Assembly: GCA_905234625.1 (NCBI GenBank)
Contig: CAJOIC010000028.1
Span: forward strand, 1 to 38,844
Reading direction: 5' to 3'
Length of the DNA: 38,844 bases
Source of the DNA: an uncultured Oscillospiraceae bacterium
GTDB lineage: Bacteria; Bacillota; Clostridia; Oscillospirales; Oscillospiraceae
Shown here: one piece after another, positions 1 through 8,380 of the stretch
Numbering within the stretch: position 1 is the first letter of the stretch
Layout of the letters: every line of letters starts with the position of its first letter
Program-made: the position numbers and the translations under genes
The notes under the pieces: model-generated
What the model was told of the DNA's origin: nothing
The model's database searches: none
What the model saw: the letters and a program-made list of their open reading frames with translations, nothing else

Positions 1-373
1 CCTCGGCCTTTTGGAACTGCTTGGGCATCTGGATGTGCTTCACGTATTCGTCCGTCATCTCGAACAGCACCTGGTATTTCCATCCGTAGAGCGCCGCCAC
101 GATGAGATAAGCGATCAGGCCGATCACGAGAAAGACGGCGGTCAATATCAGAAACGGCCACGTCAGCGTCCAAAGCTCCGTCAGGTTGCGCATATTGCCG
201 CCAAAGAGCTCTATCAATAGCGCGAACAAATATACCGCTCCGAGGGAGATGCCCAGCACCTTATACACGGTGATGAGGATCGTGGGATTTTTCAGCATGT
301 CGAACTCGTAAGTCCATCGATACACACCATCCGGACAGATACGGATGCCGGGCGAGACCTGCCTTTCTGTCAT
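1..373 (-). CDS. Membrane protein, C-terminus beyond window edge
   Basis: Reading leftward from the ATG at 371-373, an open frame of about 124 codons runs off the window edge, so the gene is partial at its 3' end. It begins MTERQVSPGIRICPDG. Two hydrophobic segments are visible, roughly residues 35-55 (ILITVYKVLGISLGAVYLF) and 70-95 (WPFLILTAVFLVIGLIAYLI), followed by a charged stretch with KYQVLFEMTDEYVKHIQ. A good ribosome-binding site (AGGAAGAGG) precedes the ATG. It lies 63 bases downstream of the large zinc-ribbon gene on the same strand, so it is probably the third gene of that operon. I do not recognise a family. The topology suggests a small integral membrane protein with a cytoplasmic C-terminal domain. 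Confidence 0.75.
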   Translation of the reverse strand, partial: MTERQVSPGIRICPDGVYRWTYEFDMLKNPTILITVYKVLGISLGAVYLFALLIELFGGNMRNLTELWTLTWPFLILTAVFLVIGLIAYLIVAALYGWKYQVLFEMTDEYVKHIQMPKQFQKAE

Positions 374-436
374 TTTGTTTTCCTCTTCCTTATACATCTC
401 TACAGTAATACGGTCCATGCAACGGCGGGAAGCAAG

Positions 437-2860
437 TCAGGGTCTTGTGAACGTCGCAGAGCCATTATACAGCTTCGTTATGACCTCGCCGCTGACCTCT
501 GCGGCTGTCAGCTCCAGACTTGTGATAGATGCGTCGATCTCAAGGGGGCGCTCCTCATATACGGAAGCGTCCAGCTTATCGGGGCCGACGACCCAGCTGG
601 TCAGACCGTAAAGGTTCAGGGTCTGGGAGCCTTCGTTGTACTCGACCCGATATTCGGTGCACACTACGTCCCCGCCGTACCAGGAAAGATCGGGCTCCTT
701 TATTATGACGTTCTCTCCGCTGGCCATCAGGATCATGCGCATTCCCTCGGCGTCGACCCAAGTCCCCATAAAGGCCTCCGGGGAGATCGGGCTGGGACTC
801 GGGCCGCCCAACTCGATCTCGGTGCTTCGGTTGCCGTCCAGCACCGGCGTAAAGTCCTTGGTGAAGATGGGCGCGGCGCTGCTTTCGAAGTCCGCTTCGC
901 TGGAATAAACCAGCACCTGATCGGGCATCCCCATGGTCAGATAGCCGTACATAGTGCAGATAAAATCTGTAGCCCAGCCATCGTCATATTCTTCGCTGTC
1001 GGGGACGTTTTGATGCCAACCCGGAACGGGTACGCCATCGGAGCCGAAGGCAACGGTACAGCCCTTATACATCGCCACATCAGCGGATTCAAGATCGACA
1101 GTCTCGGTGATCTGGAAATAGAGCGTGCGGTTGTAGGGCTCCGCTATCTTTGCAAGCTCCTTTAGTGTGTTGATCTGAAGCTGCTCCAGTAGGAAACGTT
1201 GGATCTTTTTCATGGACTTTGTCTCGATCAGCTGCCAGACCTTTGCCTTCTGCTGCTCGGTAAGGGCGGCCTTTTGCTCGTCGTCAGCGTTGAAGAACAC
1301 GTTTTTGTAGCCCGCAGCGTCAGCCGCGAAGAGGATGTCCTCGTTGGTGTCGTTATAGACCTCCTGCCAGAATCGGGCGCAGTATTTATCTACCGCTGTC
1401 TTGACTGCGGACATGGCCATGTCGGGGTCGCCGTCATTCTGCCAGTAGGCATCGTAGAACACCTGAAACCAGTGGTCATCGTCAAAGGCCTCGATTTCGC
1501 TGTAATACGCATCGAAAACAGCGGCGACGTTCTCCGCCTGTTCCGCCTTTGCCGCGTCCACAAAGCTGTCAAGCTCCATGCCGAACAGAGACACCCCGAG
1601 GAAGGCCAGGGTGAAGCCCAGGTGAGAATAGCCTGTGACCATGGAATAGACGGTGCCGCTGCTGCCGATGAGGTTCTTATAGAGATTGGCTCCTGCGGTG
1701 TCGATATCATTGAGATCCATATGGCGCATATCGTACGCCACCTGTGCCGTCATGCTCAAAATTGGGATAAGGTTCATGGCGCTGCCCAGGTCTGACGCAT
1801 GACTGCTGAGGAAATTCACGACCCGGCTCTGGCTGCTCACAGGCAGAGCCTCCATGCCGATGTTGATCAGCGGATCACAGAAGCTCCATAGCGTGTTTGC
1901 CTGCGAGAATGCCTCGTGGGCAGCTGTCAGACTCATCTCCGGATCCAGTTGAGGGATCTCTATTGCATAGTTATTCGGATCGTCGATGTAGCGGGTCACC
2001 TCGTCGGAGTATTCGGCGGGGTTGGTACGCTGCAGGATGCTCCAGTAATTGGAGCATACCTCAACCGTCTGGTAATAGGGGTTTTCACCGTCGGTTTCCA
2101 CATAGAAGATCGAGGGGTTGACGCCTACGGGACGATAACTCACCCGTACCGGAGAAAAGCTGCCAAAATATGCTGTGACCGTACCGGCCTGCTCGTCCAC
2201 ATAGGAGATCAGCGGCATCCACGAACCGTCAACGTAATGCTCCACCACCACATCCGTGTCCGCCGATACGGTGCAGGGAAACGTGACCTCCACCGGGATA
2301 TAAAAGCCTCCGTCCTCATCCATGGTCAGCTCGTATTCCTCATAGCGCGAGCCGTCCGTGTCCGTTCCGCCCTCCAGGACTGACACGCTCACATTCTTTG
2401 CACCATCCGATAACATGAGCGCGTCCACATCTACCGTCACCCCGCACAGGGTAACGGAGGGTGCTTCTGCACTGACGCCGGCAGAGCCGGAGGAGGCGGC
2501 ATTTCCGGCAAAGACGGAGGGGCTGTTTGACTTGTCGGCGTCGGGCTTGGGCGATTCGCTGAAAAGTTTCTTATCCCCGGTCAGAAAGCCCGGCCAGCCA
2601 AAGCCGGTCACAAGAAGCGCGATCACAAGGATGACCGCCACGACGCCGCTGCGTTTCTTTTTCGGCGGTGCTGTATGTACACCAACGCGGGCTGATGTCG
2701 TTCGCGGCTGGGGTGGAATAGCGGCGTTCTGTGCAGAGTTCCGTGCGGAGGCGGCCGCCCCATTGGATGCTCGCTGCCCGCCGATCCGTGCGCCGCAGGT
2801 CTTGCAGAAGTTCGCGTCCTCCCGGACGGGTTTTCCGCAATAACGGCAGAAATTCGCCAT
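437..2860 (-). CDS. Zinc-ribbon, single-pass membrane protein (807 aa)
   Basis: The N-terminus carries a zinc ribbon with cysteines at 5, 8, 19 and 22 (FCRYCG ... FCKTCG). A disordered Ala/Ser/Pro-rich linker, a basic KKKR patch and one hydrophobic helix (about 71-93) follow. The remaining 700 residues should therefore lie outside the cell. That part contains a beta-rich section (about 130-250) and a longer helical section with no motif I can name. The start is supported by AAAGGAGG six bases upstream, which overlaps the stop of the preceding gene. Proteins of the form zinc ribbon, transmembrane helix, extracellular domain are common in Clostridia and mostly uncharacterised. The shared architecture with the upstream gene suggests the two act together at the cell surface, but no function can be assigned. 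Confidence 0.85.
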   Translation of the reverse strand: MANFCRYCGKPVREDANFCKTCGARIGGQRASNGAAASARNSAQNAAIPPQPRTTSARVGVHTAPPKKKRSGVVAVILVIALLVTGFGWPGFLTGDKKLFSESPKPDADKSNSPSVFAGNAASSGSAGVSAEAPSVTLCGVTVDVDALMLSDGAKNVSVSVLEGGTDTDGSRYEEYELTMDEDGGFYIPVEVTFPCTVSADTDVVVEHYVDGSWMPLISYVDEQAGTVTAYFGSFSPVRVSYRPVGVNPSIFYVETDGENPYYQTVEVCSNYWSILQRTNPAEYSDEVTRYIDDPNNYAIEIPQLDPEMSLTAAHEAFSQANTLWSFCDPLINIGMEALPVSSQSRVVNFLSSHASDLGSAMNLIPILSMTAQVAYDMRHMDLNDIDTAGANLYKNLIGSSGTVYSMVTGYSHLGFTLAFLGVSLFGMELDSFVDAAKAEQAENVAAVFDAYYSEIEAFDDDHWFQVFYDAYWQNDGDPDMAMSAVKTAVDKYCARFWQEVYNDTNEDILFAADAAGYKNVFFNADDEQKAALTEQQKAKVWQLIETKSMKKIQRFLLEQLQINTLKELAKIAEPYNRTLYFQITETVDLESADVAMYKGCTVAFGSDGVPVPGWHQNVPDSEEYDDGWATDFICTMYGYLTMGMPDQVLVYSSEADFESSAAPIFTKDFTPVLDGNRSTEIELGGPSPSPISPEAFMGTWVDAEGMRMILMASGENVIIKEPDLSWYGGDVVCTEYRVEYNEGSQTLNLYGLTSWVVGPDKLDASVYEERPLEIDASITSLELTAAEVSGEVITKLYNGSATFTRP

Positions 2861-2872
2861 GTCGAGCCTCCT

Positions 2873-3982
2873 TTACGGCCTCACCATATAAACGTCCGCG
2901 CTGCTTTCATCGTGGACTGAGAACGTACCGACGCCATACTGTGTGCCATAGCTTTCCAGGAAGGTGTAAAGGCTGATCGAGCCGTAGCTTCCCGAACCAT
3001 AAACACTGCTGATATCAAATGTGCCGTCAAACAGATACGGTTCCCCGCCTGTTTCATCCTCCCAGCCGTCGCCGTAGTTGATCTGATACGGCTCGATGGT
3101 GATGCTTCCGCTTGTGTCGATCGTTACATAGACCAGCTCCCATATGCCGTCATAGATGATCTCGCCCTTCCATTTGCCGATAAGCTCGTCGTTGCCGAGG
3201 AAGGAGCCGGTCAGATCGCCGGTCTGCACGTCGGGGATCCAGGCGAAATCCTCTGCCGCGGGGACGCCGAGACTGTCGATATATGGCAGCGGAACCGATT
3301 CGGGCTCCGGCTCCGGCTCGGATTCAGGTTCCGGTTCGGGTTCTGGTTCGGATTCTGGTTCGGACTCGGACGTCTGGTCAGCTTCCGGCTCGGCTCCCGC
3401 CTCCTGCCCGCTCTGTTCCTGACGCAGCTTCTCCTCGGCGCGAGCGGCAAAGTCAATGGCAGATGTGCTCTCCTCCGGCTCGGGTTCGACGCTCTGCGGT
3501 TCCGCCCGCTGTGTGAATGTCTGCGGTCTGTCCTCGACAGTCTCCTTCTCGCCGCCGAGCTTCGCATAGATCACAAGCCCGATCACGGCGGCCGCGATCA
3601 CAGCGAGAACGATCCACATGGCCTTGCCGCGCACGGGGATGCCCAGGATGCGCATCTCCGGCCTTGCGCTGACAGAATGCACGCTCCGGGTGTTCTGCGG
3701 GCGGCTCGGTGAATCACAGGTCGGCCGATTGCTTGATCTCTGCCCATATGTTGAGGCAGAGGATGAATATGCCGCATCCCGCCGCGTGTAAGGCGACGTG
3801 GAGCCGTCCAGCTTTTTCCCGCAGTTGTCGCAGAAAACGGAATCCAAGTCCAGCGCCGCACCGCAGAACGGACATAGGTTTTGTACCGGTGCGGGAGCAG
3901 CCTCCGGCTCCTGCCGTGCTCCGCATTCAGGACAGAATTTCGCGCCATCCGAAAGGGACGCGCCGCAGTTTTGACAGAACAT
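2873..3982 (-). CDS. Double zinc-ribbon membrane protein with Glu-Pro linker (369 aa)
   Basis: Two zinc ribbons lie in tandem at the N-terminus: cysteines 3/6 with 17/20 and 37/40 with 51/54, each as CxxCG. A Ser-rich linker leads to one transmembrane helix (about 121-141, IVLAVIAAAVIGLVIYA). Outside the membrane is an acidic Ser-Glu-Pro repeat linker (about 205-232), then a small, probably beta-rich C-terminal domain. The linker is encoded by an imperfect hexamer-like repeat at about 3296-3372. The start has AAGGCGGT upstream. This is the first gene of a minus-strand operon, with only 12 bases between its stop and the next ATG. The family is zinc-ribbon domain-containing proteins; the role is unknown. 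Confidence 0.85.
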   Translation of the reverse strand: MFCQNCGASLSDGAKFCPECGARQEPEAAPAPVQNLCPFCGAALDLDSVFCDNCGKKLDGSTSPYTRRDAAYSSSASTYGQRSSNRPTCDSPSRPQNTRSVHSVSARPEMRILGIPVRGKAMWIVLAVIAAAVIGLVIYAKLGGEKETVEDRPQTFTQRAEPQSVEPEPEESTSAIDFAARAEEKLRQEQSGQEAGAEPEADQTSESEPESEPEPEPEPESEPEPEPESVPLPYIDSLGVPAAEDFAWIPDVQTGDLTGSFLGNDELIGKWKGEIIYDGIWELVYVTIDTSGSITIEPYQINYGDGWEDETGGEPYLFDGTFDISSVYGSGSYGSISLYTFLESYGTQYGVGTFSVHDESSADVYMVRP

Positions 3983-4017
3983 ATCGTCACCGCCTTGTAT
4001 TCATTATATTTTTACTA

Positions 4018-4045
4018 TTGTATTCTATCAGTTGTATGCTATAAT
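4018..4045 (+). promoter_or_regulatory. Candidate promoter for the HTH regulator
   Basis: TTGTAT at 4018-4023, a 16-base spacer and TATAAT at 4040-4045 lie about 45 bases before the ATG at 4090, in a very AT-rich stretch between divergent genes. The -10 is a perfect consensus and the -35 is weak. Confidence 0.5.
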
Positions 4046-4089
4046 TTCATTAAATTCACATATTTCTGCATTGAAGAATTTTGTGAAAA

Positions 4090-4692
4090 ATGAAGAACCG
4101 GGATATGCGTATCATGTTATCGGATCGGATCACCGAGCTGTTCCGGCTGCTGCAATGCGGCAATACGGAGATCGCCCGGTTTGCGGGCTGCTCGCCCTCC
4201 AATATCTCAAGGCTGAAACGGGGCCTCACCCGTCCGAAGCCGGGGAGCCGCTCCGCCCTGCGGCTGGCGGAGGGCATCTATCGCTACGCGGATTACGAAA
4301 ACATGCTGGGTATGCTGGGCGAGCTCTGCCATACGGCGGAGACGAGCGCCGGGACGATGGTCCCCGCCATCGCCGCCTGGCTGTATGAGGAGAGCGACTA
4401 TTCACCGCCGAGAGCGGTCGTGCCGAAGAGCAAGCTCCGACTGGAGCGTCAGCGGCAGAGCTTCGGCGAGCGCTTGGACAAAGCCATGACGCTGCTGGGT
4501 ATCACGAACGGCCAGCTGGCCGGTGCGCTGAACATCGACAGTTCTCTTGTGAGCCGCTACCGCAGCGGGGTTTTGTATCCGAATCGAAACGAACAGATAA
4601 AAGAGCGCCTGTGCGAGCATCTCATGGGCCGCGCCGAGAGGGCAAAAAGGAGGAGCTCGCTGCGCTGTGCGGCGTCGAGACAGAAAACTTAG
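4090..4692 (+). CDS. Double-HTH regulator, N-terminal part (frameshifted gene)
   Basis: The first about 185 residues contain two Cro/C1-type helix-turn-helix units. One is near residues 20-45 (NTEIARFAGCSPSNISRLKRG), the other near 135-160 (GQLAGALNIDSSLVSRYRSG), joined by a helical linker. From about base 4640 this frame degrades into Arg codons AGG AGG and an unnatural basic tail, then stops. At the same place the -1 frame becomes clean coding sequence and continues for more than 420 codons. The most economical reading is that 4090-5921 was one gene of about 610 codons, with one base missing near the GGGCAAAAAGG run at 4640-4650. No strong ribosome-binding site is visible, and ATGs at 4105 and 4114 are alternatives. 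This could be a true mutation, a sequencing error or, less likely, programmed slippage. Confidence 0.7.
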   Translation: MKNRDMRIMLSDRITELFRLLQCGNTEIARFAGCSPSNISRLKRGLTRPKPGSRSALRLAEGIYRYADYENMLGMLGELCHTAETSAGTMVPAIAAWLYEESDYSPPRAVVPKSKLRLERQRQSFGERLDKAMTLLGITNGQLAGALNIDSSLVSRYRSGVLYPNRNEQIKERLCEHLMGRAERAKRRSSLRCAASRQKT

Positions 4693-5921
4693 GCCCGGAG
4701 GCGCTGACGGAGTGGCTGTTCGACGAGGCGGGGGATCGGCCCTCGGAAATGGCGGAGACGCTGTTTCGCTCCATCGACGCCTTTACGCCGGGCCGCGGCG
4801 TGCCGGACGCGGCTCCGCAGCTCCTGCCCATACAGGAACTGGATAAATACGTGGGCACGGAGGGCCTGCGCAGCGCCGTGGTGCGGTTTCTTGTGGACTC
4901 CGCTCGAGAGGGCGGGGAGCTTCTGCTCTATTCCGATGAGCCCATGGGCTGGATGAGCGGCGACCGGGCCTATTTTGCCCTGTGGGCCTCGCTGATGGTC
5001 GCCTGCGTCCAAAACGGCGTTCGCATCAAGATCATCCACAATGTTGACCGGGTCGGCCCGGAAATGGTCGACGCGATCCATGGGTGGATCCCGCTGTATA
5101 TGTCCGGCTTGATCGAGCCGTATGTCTTCCGAAAGCCGAGGAACGCCCGGTTTTATCACACGCTGTTCCTGCGGCCCAGCGGGGCGGCCATCCAGAGCTT
5201 TTTCCCCGTGGAGGCGGGGGAGGATCGCCTGTACGACTATATCACCGCAGAAGATCATCTGGCCGTTTTGGAAAAAAGCTACAAGGCCATGCTCTCCCAT
5301 GCATCCCCGTTTTTGAAGACCTATCCCGTCACAAGAGCGGATGACCTCTGGCAGTTCTACCGGGACAACGATCCCGAAAGCTGGTGCTCGATCCTGAACG
5401 GCCTGTCCCTCCCCACCATGCCGGAGGGCCTGCTCGAGCGAATGCTCGACCGGGAGGGGATCACCGGCGCGCAGCGGGAGCTTCTGCTGGGACGGTATCA
5501 GGAACGTCGGCGGCAGCTTCGGGAAAGGCTGGCGCAGGGCAGCGTCGATGAAATACTGTGCCTGCCGGATCGCGAGGCGGTACAAAGCGGCAGCGTGAAG
5601 CTGAACCTCGGCGCGGAGATGCTCGAGGCGTCCGTATCCTATACACAGGAGGAATACGCGGAGCACATCGCCGCGATCCGGGAGCTGGTGAACGGAGAGA
5701 AGAATTATCATCTCACGCTCCTGCCGCAGGCGCCGTTCCGGGATCTGCAGATCTTCATGCTGAAGGACGCCGTCGCCGTCTTCCGCTGCCGGGCGCCCTT
5801 TACCGCTTTTGCCTTCAAGAACGAGACGCTGACGCGCTCGGTCGCCGATTACTGCGCCTCCCTGATCGAACAGTTCGCTTCGGATCGCCATACGACGACG
5901 CAGGCGCTGAGCGGCGTATAA
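4611..5921 (+). CDS. Regulator C-terminal domain in the -1 frame (frameshifted gene)
   Basis: Clean coding begins at about 4641 (GKKEELAALCGVE) and runs to the stop at 5921. The first in-frame initiator is a GTG at 4611 that lies inside the upstream frame and gives an unnatural start (MRASHGPRRE), with no ribosome-binding site. The protein has conserved-looking blocks such as LLLYSDEPMGWMSGD, GVRIKIIHNVDRVG and IEPYVF, and looks like a large ligand-sensing or oligomerisation domain. I cannot assign it to a named family. Together with the preceding frame it would make an HTH-HTH-sensor protein of about 610 residues. As it stands the sensor part is separated from its DNA-binding domains, so the gene is probably inactive unless the frameshift is artefactual or bypassed. 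Confidence 0.65.
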   Translation: MRASHGPRREGKKEELAALCGVETENLGPEALTEWLFDEAGDRPSEMAETLFRSIDAFTPGRGVPDAAPQLLPIQELDKYVGTEGLRSAVVRFLVDSAREGGELLLYSDEPMGWMSGDRAYFALWASLMVACVQNGVRIKIIHNVDRVGPEMVDAIHGWIPLYMSGLIEPYVFRKPRNARFYHTLFLRPSGAAIQSFFPVEAGEDRLYDYITAEDHLAVLEKSYKAMLSHASPFLKTYPVTRADDLWQFYRDNDPESWCSILNGLSLPTMPEGLLERMLDREGITGAQRELLLGRYQERRRQLRERLAQGSVDEILCLPDREAVQSGSVKLNLGAEMLEASVSYTQEEYAEHIAAIRELVNGEKNYHLTLLPQAPFRDLQIFMLKDAVAVFRCRAPFTAFAFKNETLTRSVADYCASLIEQFASDRHTTTQALSGV

Positions 5922-5952
5922 TAAGTACCGATAATCAATAGCCGATGTGTGC

Positions 5953-6189
5953 TTATCGCGAGGGATCGCTTCTTGCCCGATCTTCTCTGCTCAAATGCTG
6001 TTCCTGATATACCCTTTGCCTATGCTCCTCAACAAGACGATCAAACGCCAGATCGAGATCGGTCTCCTTCGTCGCGTCGGATAGGAGATTCGGATCGAAG
6101 CTGTCGCCGTAGATTTTGGAAACGGTTTCCGAAATCCGGCTTTCGCTTTCGGCGCGGAGCCGCTGGCGTTCAGCGGAAATAAGAATGCC
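5953..6189 (-). pseudogene. Gene remnant without a start codon (78 codons)
   Basis: A minus-strand frame opens just after a TGA at 6190-6192 and ends at TAA 5953-5955. Its translation looks like real, charged helical protein (ISAERQRLRAESESR, then KIYGDSFDPNLLSD and FDRLVEEHRQRVYQEQ). There is no ATG, GTG or TTG near its beginning. That fits the C-terminal remainder of a gene whose 5' part is lost. The family is not recognised; a coiled-coil tail of a mobile-element protein is one possibility. The sequence immediately upstream is a perfect-looking hairpin (6187-6226), so the breakpoint may be there. The 300-base stretch around it holds no other convincing gene. Confidence 0.35.
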
Positions 6190-6226
6190 TCAGATGCCGG
6201 TATCATGCGATATGGCGTCTGAGGCG
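6187..6226. other. Strong hairpin beside the gene remnant
   Basis: The arms GCCTCAGATGCC and GGCGTCTGAGGC pair over 12 positions with one G-T wobble, around a 15-base loop. On the minus strand it is followed by ATTCTTATTT, so it could act as a weak terminator. It may also mark the junction where the neighbouring remnant lost its 5' part. Confidence 0.5.
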
Positions 6227-6293
6227 TATGTATGCCGTCAATGGATGTTTGGTGATGAAGCGGCGCTCAGGCATCATCGAATACTACTGACGT

Positions 6294-6317
6294 AAAAAAG
6301 GGCAGACTACTCCCTTT
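6294..6317 (-). terminator. Candidate terminator after the G3E GTPase-like gene
   Basis: On the minus strand AAAGGG, a nine-base loop and CCCTTT are followed by TTTT. It lies about 60 bases downstream of the stop at 6375. The stem is short, so confidence is moderate. Confidence 0.45.
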
Positions 6318-6374
6318 GGGTTCGGGAGAGCTTTCATCCCGGTTTTCGTCACGGTTAGTGTATCCACGGTTGTG

Positions 6375-7328
6375 TTAATCGGATTCTTTATGATCTTCCG
6401 AACGAGCCGCATCCAAAACCAGCCTGTCTGGAGCATGAACATAGTGGGAATCGATCGACCGGAGCGTTAAGCGCTTCTGTCCATATTCATCGATCCCGAT
6501 CAGGGCGACAGCATCAAAAACGACCCATCCCTCATGGGGGATTCTCCCGTTATCCTCCAGCGCAAACGCCATAAACTGAAGATCCGCCATACAGCAGACC
6601 ATGACGACCCGCCCGGCAAACCACGGGTCGGTCGCGCAGGAGCGCCGCAGCTCAAGGGGATCGGAGAAGTGGAGCGTTTTCCCCTCGTAATGCTCCGGGT
6701 GATCGAAGGCGTCCAGCCAGAAGAGGAGGTAATTTCCTTCGGTGATCGTGATCTCATTTGTCTCCAGGGAATAGGGCAGAAAGAGGTCGAACGCTCGCTC
6801 ATGATACCCCATGGGGTCCTGGCGGAGATAGGAGGCCGTCTGGTTCATCAGACGGAAGGGCTGTGCATACGGTTCCAGCAGTTCCTTTGAGGGGCAATCC
6901 CGGAAGGTGATCTGCTGTGACGCAGCGACCATCTGCTGTATCATCTGCTTGAAATTGCGAAAGTACAGGGGCAGAGTCTTCCAGTCGATCAGTGTGACGG
7001 CGGAGGCGACCTTCATGCTGTTGGGGAACAGTTCCCGTTGGTCCGGCATCATGGCGTTCATCTCCACATAGATTCGGTCCGGCTGAACCGTCTCGATGCA
7101 GCGCCGGCAGAATGTGCTCACGTCCTCGTTTCCCTCGTAATACGCGACAGACGTCCGTCTCGCCGTCAGGGTTTCCTCGTCGTACTCCTCTTCCCCCTGC
7201 TCGAAGCAGAGGATCAGTGTGGTCCCGTATTTGTAAGAATAGTCGTTTTGGATGCAGTCCCGGATATAGGAGGTCTTTCCCGCGTCCAGAAACCCGTATA
7301 CCAGCCTTGTCTCGATGCCTTCGCTCAT
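6375..7328 (-). CDS. G3E (CobW-like) GTPase with TIGR03943-like C-terminal domain
   Basis: The 317-residue protein starts at the ATG 7326-7328, which is preceded by GGTGGAGAG; the frame is open further upstream but that part is not coding. A P-loop GFLDAGKT sits at 12-19, as in the CobW/COG0523 metallochaperone GTPases. However, the CxCC metal motif and the NKxD guanine-specificity motif are absent: the equivalent region reads QQITFRDC, about 138-145. The C-terminal part (about 215-317) has EGKTLHFSD, then GRVVMVCCMADLQFMAF (CC at 245-246) and an EGWVVFDAVAL block. This resembles the TIGR03943/YcgQ domain that often pairs genetically with CobW-like proteins in zinc homeostasis. I infer a fused two-domain metal-related protein. 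It sits alone between terminators. Confidence 0.65.
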   Translation of the reverse strand: MSEGIETRLVYGFLDAGKTSYIRDCIQNDYSYKYGTTLILCFEQGEEEYDEETLTARRTSVAYYEGNEDVSTFCRRCIETVQPDRIYVEMNAMMPDQRELFPNSMKVASAVTLIDWKTLPLYFRNFKQMIQQMVAASQQITFRDCPSKELLEPYAQPFRLMNQTASYLRQDPMGYHERAFDLFLPYSLETNEITITEGNYLLFWLDAFDHPEHYEGKTLHFSDPLELRRSCATDPWFAGRVVMVCCMADLQFMAFALEDNGRIPHEGWVVFDAVALIGIDEYGQKRLTLRSIDSHYVHAPDRLVLDAARSEDHKESD

Positions 7329-7357
7329 GATGCAGCTCTCCACCCATGATGATCGTG

Positions 7358-7392
7358 AAAAGCGCCCCACCGCCGTAATGCCGATGGGGCGC
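7358..7392 (-). terminator. Rho-independent terminator of the dehydrogenase gene
   Basis: On the minus strand GCGCCCCA, a 15-base loop and TGGGGCGC are followed by TTTTC. It lies 16 bases past the stop at 7408 and separates the dehydrogenase from the GTPase-like gene. Confidence 0.85.
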
Positions 7393-7407
7393 TTCCTGTG
7401 TTGAAGA

Positions 7408-8373
7408 TCAGTCGTCGTACACGCACACAAGGCGGCCGCTGACCTCGCCGCGGCGCAGCTTTTCGATGCCCTCGCCGATCTCCTCAAAGGTGCAGGTGTG
7501 GATCTCGGGATCCAGCTGACCGGAAGCCAGCAGTTCGATGCACTCCTTGAGATCCTGGGTCGTGCTTCCCTGGGAGCCCTCAAAGGTCAGCTCCTTGAAG
7601 ATCATCGAATAGGTGTAGATCGTGGAGGTGTCGGTAGCCATACCCACCAGGACGACCTTGCCGTACTGCTTGACGGTGTTCAGCGCGTCCGCCGTGGTCT
7701 TGCCCGCACCGGCAAAGTCGATGATGAGGTCCAGATTCTTGTCGGCAAAGTCGGTGATGCTCGGCTTTACCTCTTTGGCGCCGAGGCTGAGAGCCAGCTC
7801 CTGCGCCGACTGCTTTCTGGTGGCGACATAGACCTCGCAGCCCTTTACAACAGCGGTGCGGACGGCAAACTGTCCCAGACCGCCGACGCCGATGATGCCC
7901 ACCTTCATCCCGGCCTTGGCGCCGCCGACCTTGCAGACGGCATGGTAGGCGGTAGCGCCCGCGTCGGTGGCCGCCGCCGCTTTATAGGGAGGAAGACCAT
8001 CCGGGACCTTGACCAGCTGTTCGACGGGAGCTGTCGTCATGGTACCGTAGCCGCCGTCTCTCGTGTAGCCCGGGGTCGTGCCGTCCTTGGCGTACATGGG
8101 GCAGACGGCTACGATGTCACCGATCTCATAACCCTCGACGCCCTCGCCGATCTCCACGATCCGGCCGCAGACCTCATGGCCCATGATCACCGGGACGTTG
8201 AAGCTTCCCATCCAGGACTCGATGTCCAGTGCGGACACGTCCGAATGGCACAGTCCACCGGCCAGTGTCTTCAGGACAACATACCCCGGTTTTGCCTTCG
8301 GATCCGGCTTCTCGACGATCTTGAGCGGCTGATGTGTACCTGTAAATTCCCAACCTTTCATGATTTTGACCAT
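7408..8373 (-). CDS. Zinc-type alcohol dehydrogenase (MDR superfamily)
   Basis: This 321-residue medium-chain dehydrogenase/reductase has the N-terminal GroES-like domain with catalytic-zinc ligands Cys42 (GGLCHSD) and the GHE signature at His66-Glu67. A Rossmann domain follows with GVGGLG at 162-167. It should oxidise an alcohol or reduce a carbonyl using NAD(P)H in the cytoplasm. The four-cysteine structural-zinc lobe present in typical ADHs is missing: the region after Cys91 reads CPMYAKDGTTPGYTRDG. This explains its shortness, and similar loss is known in some MDR branches. ATG 8373 lies very close to the AAAGG, so the ATG at 8361 (MKGWEF) is an alternative start. It is transcribed alone, with dyad elements upstream. 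The substrate is unknown. Confidence 0.85.
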   Translation of the reverse strand: MVKIMKGWEFTGTHQPLKIVEKPDPKAKPGYVVLKTLAGGLCHSDVSALDIESWMGSFNVPVIMGHEVCGRIVEIGEGVEGYEIGDIVAVCPMYAKDGTTPGYTRDGGYGTMTTAPVEQLVKVPDGLPPYKAAAATDAGATAYHAVCKVGGAKAGMKVGIIGVGGLGQFAVRTAVVKGCEVYVATRKQSAQELALSLGAKEVKPSITDFADKNLDLIIDFAGAGKTTADALNTVKQYGKVVLVGMATDTSTIYTYSMIFKELTFEGSQGSTTQDLKECIELLASGQLDPEIHTCTFEEIGEGIEKLRRGEVSGRLVCVYDD

Positions 8374-8380
8374 TCCTTTC

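Noticed and set aside
3290-3420. Direct repeats that could suggest a CRISPR or minisatellite
   Set aside because: They are imperfect short repeats encoding a Ser-Glu-Pro linker in frame; there are no unique spacers.
4641-4650. Programmed -1 ribosomal frameshift
   Set aside because: Only one of the two codons could re-pair, and no strong downstream structure was evident; an indel is simpler. Kept as an alternative within the frameshift finding.
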